A DNA stretch of 64,000 bases. Origin: Costus lasius (Eukaryota > Streptophyta > Magnoliopsida > Zingiberales > Costaceae). This document shows, piece by piece, positions 58,510 to 64,000 of the stretch (its first letter is position 1; each line of letters opens with the position of its first letter). The DNA lies in NCBI GenBank assembly GCA_027563935.2, contig JANVAS020000231.1, forward strand, positions 17,688,001 through 17,752,000, in the 5' to 3' direction. The position numbers and the translations under genes are program-made. The notes below the pieces were generated by a model, which did no database searches, was not told where the DNA came from, and saw only the letters and a list, made by a program, of their open reading frames with translations.

Positions 58510-60219
58510 TGAAAGTACCCCTTAACCTGTAAGGGGGGGTCCCCTTCTAGGGGGAGCGAAAACCCTAAAGTGGCGCAAATTATAACATGCAGCGGACGGA
58601 AGGGCTTCAAAGAATCATTGCGCATGCATTATGTGATCAACCTTAAAACATAATAGAAGAAGATGCAATTCATACCATAGCCATTAGAGGATGGCGCCTT
58701 GGAAGGAAAGATCAATCGAGAACTTCTCCTAAGTTTCGCACACAAGATGAGGAAGCCGCCTACTCTCTTGGTGCAACTTGTGCTAGCAAGGCTCCAAGAA
58801 GTGCTTGTCGTATGAAGGGATGAAGATCTCCTTGCTTGGCGAAAACCTCTCCCCAATGTCGACCACCACTTCTCCACAAGCGAATGTCTCAAGGACAACC
58901 CCGAGCGGCGACAATAGGGCGAGAGGGAAGCGTGAAGAGAGTCCACACGGAACGTGGTCACGTAAGTGACATGTTTTCTAATAATAGAAAACCATACTTC
59001 CACTTGCGATCATGGGTTTACCCAATCGCAAATCTCTCTTAAAGTGAACCATACGCTCAACCAATGAGCTGGTTCATTTTGGTTTGGTTCAAGACCAAAT
59101 AACCCAAGCAATTAGTCCAGATCACATTAAACCCTAAGGTGCTTGATCTGACCGTTGATCTTTTGATGCTCCTGATCTCAATGATCTAGCATCCAATCTC
59201 CCGATCGAAGCTTACCGATCCCTAGCCCTAATCAATCAAACATGATCAGACCAGATCTCACTCACAATCAGAGCTTAAATCCCTTTAAACTGAACCCGAA
59301 CAATTCAGTCCACACGATCTGACTTAAGTAAGCCATATCATCAAATTGTGCGACCCTGAGGGTTTCCTTTAAATGTCGGTAACGATAACTCTCATTATCA
59401 CGATCAGTGAGGGGTATCTAGCAACACATCACTGTCTCCCGATATAAAGGAAAGAGTCTTCCAAGACTACACCCAAAAACAGCACAAGTGTGAATCGACT
59501 TCACAAAGCATACATATTTCCTTTGCCACTGGATGTTCTTATTGGACAAGCCTGTCAAGCTCGTAACTCCAATATGATGAGCATGATTAGATCAGATGAA
59601 CACTGTCACCTGGGTATGGCCATACACTCTCTCAATCATCTCATCCAGGGGGCCCCTTTAGAACATCACACTCCTTAAACAAGGAGACGGCAATCCTGTG
59701 TCTATCACTAGTGCCCTAACCTGACTCAAGCTCACCATCCAAGATAGTCTATAATCATTATGTTTCAAATGATATTGAACTAACTCAAAATAATGACAAT
59801 CATCATTTAGGAAACACAAGTGATCTCAAGTCAGAGGAAATGTGCCACTTGTCTTATACAAGGAATATTCACGTTGTGACAAACAACTGAACATCCTAGT
59901 AGGGTCTGTCCAGTACATCCCATGCACCCATGAGTCTACATCTTGTTCCATGCTCGAAGCATCCTATAAGATTAGAACACATATTAGTCTTAACCATATC
60001 GAGGCTGTCTCATGTTCACCAAGATACATCGACTAAGGACAAAATAGCTTGTCAGCCCAGCTGAACAGCTTTGAGACATTATTCAGAAGAACATATATTG
60101 CAGCAGACAATGTAGCTAACTGAATAACAACCATGCCTTTATAAACATAACAGTTTATTACATGATACAGATACATTCCCATAGGCCTCAAACATTAGCC
60201 TTAAGGGCATACCCCAACA
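58510..60219 (-). repeat. Copia H 5' LTR (1710 bp)
   Basis: Constant offset of 7443 bp to the 3' LTR. Read side by side, the two copies show no mismatch that I could find. Confidence 0.96.
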
Positions 60220-61845
60220 TCAACATGCTAGAAGATATATCTTATGGATGTTCTAGATGTTTGCGCATGTCAAAATGTTTTCTAAAACTTACATCTTGCG
60301 CGCATGATTAGATCTAAGGTGCCACTACATTAAATCCTTAGATGGGTTGATGGGGTTGAAAGCATCTTCTAGGTTAGATCCAACTAGTCTGATCAGACCA
60401 TCTGACAGCCTAGATGGGTTGACCAGATAGCACCTGTGCGCAAGCACGAGGTGGCTATAGGTCGACTGCATCCAAGGCGTGTAGCGAGGTCTGGTTGAGA
60501 CAACTACTGAACACACATGAGTTAGGCCCGGGGTCACACCCGCTTGCCAAAACTCATGAGGGTGGTTCAGCCCTTGGCGCATGCATGGTTGACCATCAGG
60601 TCAACTCGGGTCAGTTAGGACTCGGTGCATGCAGGGGCAAAGGATCTAACTAGATGGATGAGTGGATCCCTATCAATGGACCATTGTAAGGTTGTAGGGC
60701 ACATAAGGAAATTAAAATTGATGCCATGGGGTTTTTCAAAAATTTAATTTCTTGATTGGATCACATGATGATTTGATGCCATGATGCTTGTCTATTTAGT
60801 CTTATGTGGGTTGCCCTATTGTGTGCTGTGCTGGGGCCTGCGTGCCTGGTAAATTATAAGTTAATTTTATTGTGATCTGCGAATCACTTTTTCATTAATT
60901 TATTGTATAATTGACCTGCGAGTCAACCTTGTCTAGATAGATCAAATGTACTTTGATTAGACAAGAGTACAAATGCACACATCCCGAAGGAGCATTCAGC
61001 TGGTGGCGCACCTGAGGTGCTCTTGGCGCTAGGGCCCTAGGTTGGACCAGATGAGATGCCAAGGAGCTCAAGTGAAGACTTAAGTAAAATTAAGGTCTTA
61101 CTAGGGTTCATGGGCTTTTACCACATAAGATCATGCTTTCTACTTATTGCTAATAATTAGAATTGCATGTTTAAGTTTATCTTCTACTATAGCCATAGGA
61201 TATGCCTGATAGTAAGAAGATAAAAGACCGTTAAAATCCAACGCTAACATATCAAGCTCGATAAGCCTTCTGACGCGAAACCTCACCTTTCTGATTATCG
61301 TTGGAGCCGTGTTGAACCCACTCAGTGGGCACGTCCATCTATCTTCAGACGGTGCTGGATTTCACCTGCGTGTTACAGAGTAGGGATTTATCACTGCTCG
61401 TTGCTCAGCATAACACGTGGTGGTCCAGGGAGTAGGTCGGGTCAGCTTGACCATGTAGGCTACATATGTGGCGCATATGGTAGCGCATGGAGGCAGCCAT
61501 CTCTGGAATCAGAGACTGTGTTGTACCAACTCAGTTGGCACAGTCTGCTGGATTGCCAAGATGAAGGGGAATCGCACGGGTTGGCGATTGGCTGGGACAG
61601 CCTACCAGAAATTAGTGCTTGTCATCTCTGTGCATCTTATCTCGCCTGAGCGGGACGCGGAGACCAAGTATGAAATTTGGATCCCATCTCACTAAAAGAG
61701 TGATACTCTTTCGGACTGTTTACTGGATTTTTCAGTCAGACAAAATAGTGAGAAAAGAATCTTTCTTAAGTCCTGGATTGATTCTAAACATTGATACTGA
61801 CCTTGCTGTTCTTGCTTGTTGTAGATTCCTGCAGCAACGAACACC
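60220..61845 (+). other. Copia G leader, second part
   Basis: Resumes after H with the TCAAC duplication and aligns with the F leader (about 41080-42720) to the gag ATG. Stem-loops a 61308-61333, b 61514-61545, c 61641-61654. A shorter spacer near 60980 lacks a segment present in F. Ends TTGTTGTAG before gag. Confidence 0.8.
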
Positions 61846-64000
61846 ATGAGCTTCAATGTGCGATCCCTACTGGAAAGGGAGAAGTTTGCTGGGCCGAACT
61901 TCTCTGACTGGTTCGGACACCTTAAGATCGTTCTTAAGGCAGAGAGGAAACTGTATGTCCTCGAGACGGCGATACCGCCGCAGCCCGCTCCGAACGCCGC
62001 AAGGGCGGTTCGGGATGCCTATGAAAAGCACGTCAATGATAGCATTGATGTCGCTTGCCTGATGCTAGCGTCTATGACGCCACCGCTGCAGCGTCAGCAT
62101 GAGGATATGTCGGCTATAGAAATTATAGCGAACCTCAAGATGTTGTATGCTGCACAGGCGAGGACAGAACGCTATAATCTGACGAACCTCTTCTTTCAGA
62201 GCAAACTGGCTGAGGGGAGCCCAGTGGGAGCTCACGTGCTCAAGATGATTGGGCACAAGGAGGCTCTGGAGAAACTGGGGCATACCATCAACCAGGAGCT
62301 TGCTGTAGATATTATTCTGCAGTCTCTTCCGCCTTCTTTCGATGCGTTCATCATTAACTTTAATATGAACAAAATCGATTGTACGCCGGCAGAGCTGCTG
62401 AATATGCTCTTGACTACTGAGGAAACTCTGAAGGGTAAGCCTTCAACCTCTGTCTTGTTGGTTCCTTCTAGGAACAAGAAGAAGGGGAAGAAGGGCAAGG
62501 CCCCTGTCAAGAATTACAGCAAGGCCCTGAAACAGAAGGTGAAGCGGTCGAAGGATAACAGGTGTTTCCACTGTGGCCAGCTGGGTCACTGGAAAAAGGA
62601 CTGTAAAGCGCTCCAAGGAGATAAGAGGGGAAGCATTGCTTCTGGCTCAGGTATATACGTGACGGAAGTCATGGTTTCATCTTCTTCTATATCATGGGTG
62701 TTGGACACTGCATGTGGAGTTCACATTTATTCAAATGTGCAGGAACTCAAGAGAAGAAGGCAGGTGGGACAGCATGAGGTAGACCTACGCGTTGGAAACG
62801 GGGCACGGGTTGCTGCTGTTGCTGTAGGAGACTATTTCATCACTTTACCATCTGGCATTGTATTAGAATTGAACAATTGTTATTTTGTACCCAGTATTAC
62901 CAAGAATATTATCTCTATTCCTGCTCTTGTCAGGAAAGGATTTGCCTTTGAATGCAAGATTTCAAAGTGTGTTTTAACTTATGATAATATTGTGTATGCA
63001 ACTGGTTCAATTAACAATGGGTTATTCATGTTGGACATGGAATATTCTATACAAAACATTGATAATAAGAAAGCCAAGTATGCTGATGACAGCACCTTGC
63101 TATGGCATAGTCGTTTAGGCCATATAAACAAGAAGCGCATTAAGCGGTTGCATGATCATGGACTGCTGGGATCTTTCTCCTATGAGGAGATTGATACATG
63201 CAAAGCTTGTTTAATGGGTAAAATGACGAAGTCTCCTTTTCCTCACAAAGGTCAAAGGACTTCAGGTTTACTTGACCTGATACACAGTGATGTGTGTGGG
63301 CCTTTCAGTAAACATGCCAGAGGTGGCTATCAGTACTTCATTACCTTCACTGATGATTTCAGTAGGTATGGATATGTCTATTTAATGAGACATAAAAGTG
63401 AATCTTTTGACAAGTTCAAAGAGTTCAAAAATGAAGTACAAAATCAGTTAGGCCGAAATATCAAGGCACTTCGTTCTGATCGAGGTGGAGAATACCTGAG
63501 TCATACGTTTACTGACTATCTGAAGGAGTGTGGGATTATCTCATAGCTCACTCCGCCAGGAACACCGCAGTGGAATGGTGTGTCCGAGAGGAGAAATAGA
63601 ACGTTACTTGATATGGTTCGTTCTATGATGAGTCAGGCTACTCTTCCATATTCCTTTTGGGGTTTTGCACTGGAAACAGCTGCAAAGGTACTAAACCGAG
63701 TGCCATCCAAGGCAGTTTCAAAGACGCCATATGAGCTATGGTATGGGAAACAGCCTAGCTTGACATTTATCAGGATCTGGGGTTGCGAGGCTTATGTCAA
63801 AAAGCTCGCCTCTGGGAAACTGGAGAGCAGATCTGAGAAATGCATCTTTGTCGGTTACCCTAAGGAAACTAAGGGTTATTATTTCTACGATCCCAAAGAG
63901 AACAAGATATTTGTTGCTCGGACGGCCATATTTCTTGAGAAGGAGTTTCTTCTGCAAGAGGCCAGTGGGAGAGAAATAAAGCTGGATGAGATTCCAGAGG
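61846..64000 (+). pseudogene. gag-pol: Copia G gag-pol with one in-frame stop, continues past window
   Basis: Open from MSFNVRSLLEREKF through gag, zinc knuckle, protease Asp-Thr-Ala, integrase zinc finger and the first two catalytic Asp. TAG at 63544-63546 stands where intact copies have CAG (Gln, followed by LTPPGTPQW). The same frame continues without another stop through the catalytic Glu region (NGVSERRNR) to the integrase C-terminal part at the window edge (GREIKLDEIPE). A single C-to-T change is thus the only lesion seen; RT and RNase H are outside the window. Confidence 0.92.

Larger units (their letters stand above)
51067..60219 (-). mobile_element. Copia H: complete, intact, very recent insertion
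   Basis: A 9153-bp element with two 1710-bp LTRs in which I found no difference, perfect target duplication TCAAC (51062-51066 and 60220-60224), PBS, PPT and a single intact 1293-codon gag-pol. It is inserted in the leader of copia G in the opposite orientation. All parts needed for autonomous movement are visible. Confidence 0.97.
49112..64000 (+). mobile_element. Copia G, split by copia H, right end outside window
   Basis: 5' LTR (49112-50794), PBS, leader to 51066, insertion H, leader again from 60220, gag-pol from 61846 to the window edge. It is inserted in gypsy D pol after CTTCA (49107-49111), the presumed target duplication. Without H it is an ordinary A-family copia. Confidence 0.92.

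Overview
This window is a block of nested LTR retrotransposons from a plant, almost certainly a flowering plant with a repeat-rich genome. I see no host gene, tRNA, rRNA or CRISPR array. The plant assignment rests on three things: Ty1/copia gag-pol proteins with an Angela/BARE-like layout, Ty3/gypsy chromoviruses of Tekay/Del and CRM type, and primer binding sites (TGGTATCAGAGC) matching plant initiator-Met tRNA. I cannot name the species. Letters below are labels used only in this annotation.

Left part (1-11301). Copia A (+) ends at 5355. It appears to sit inside the LTR of a second copia (A2, remnant 5356-5992), which itself interrupts the LTR of a minus-strand copia-like element I (5993-10357) that has lost all of gag-pol. 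A 944-bp stretch (10358-11301) is unassigned.

Middle (11302-38495). A CRM-like gypsy, E (-), is opened by two later insertions. Gypsy B (15804-26658, +) has target duplication GTTTT, 3045-bp LTRs and an intact 1530-codon gag-pol. Copia C (26813-36301, -) has target duplication GGAGG, 2094-bp LTRs and a badly broken gag-pol. E's reading frame resumes across both insertions. Its integrase tail runs through the polypurine tract into the 3' LTR, as CRM elements do. E's 5' LTR breaks off at a 3-bp microhomology junction with copia F.

Right part (38492-64000). This is a four-level nest: copia F (+) is interrupted by gypsy D (-), D by copia G (+), and G by copia H (-). H (51067-60219) has LTRs in which I found no difference, duplication TCAAC, perfect priming sites and an intact 1293-codon gag-pol, so it is the best candidate for a currently mobile element.

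The most unusual signal is structural. Copia leaders from two diverged families (F/G/H versus C) carry three stem-loops in the same order and almost the same spacing, with stems rewritten by paired changes; one keeps a UUGUA bulge. The leaders end in a splice-acceptor-like sequence just before the gag ATG. The copia LTRs carry further paired-change hairpins, including one whose loop is a different GNRA tetraloop in several copies. Together they suggest undescribed RNA elements in the transcripts, for example for packaging, dimerisation or translation.
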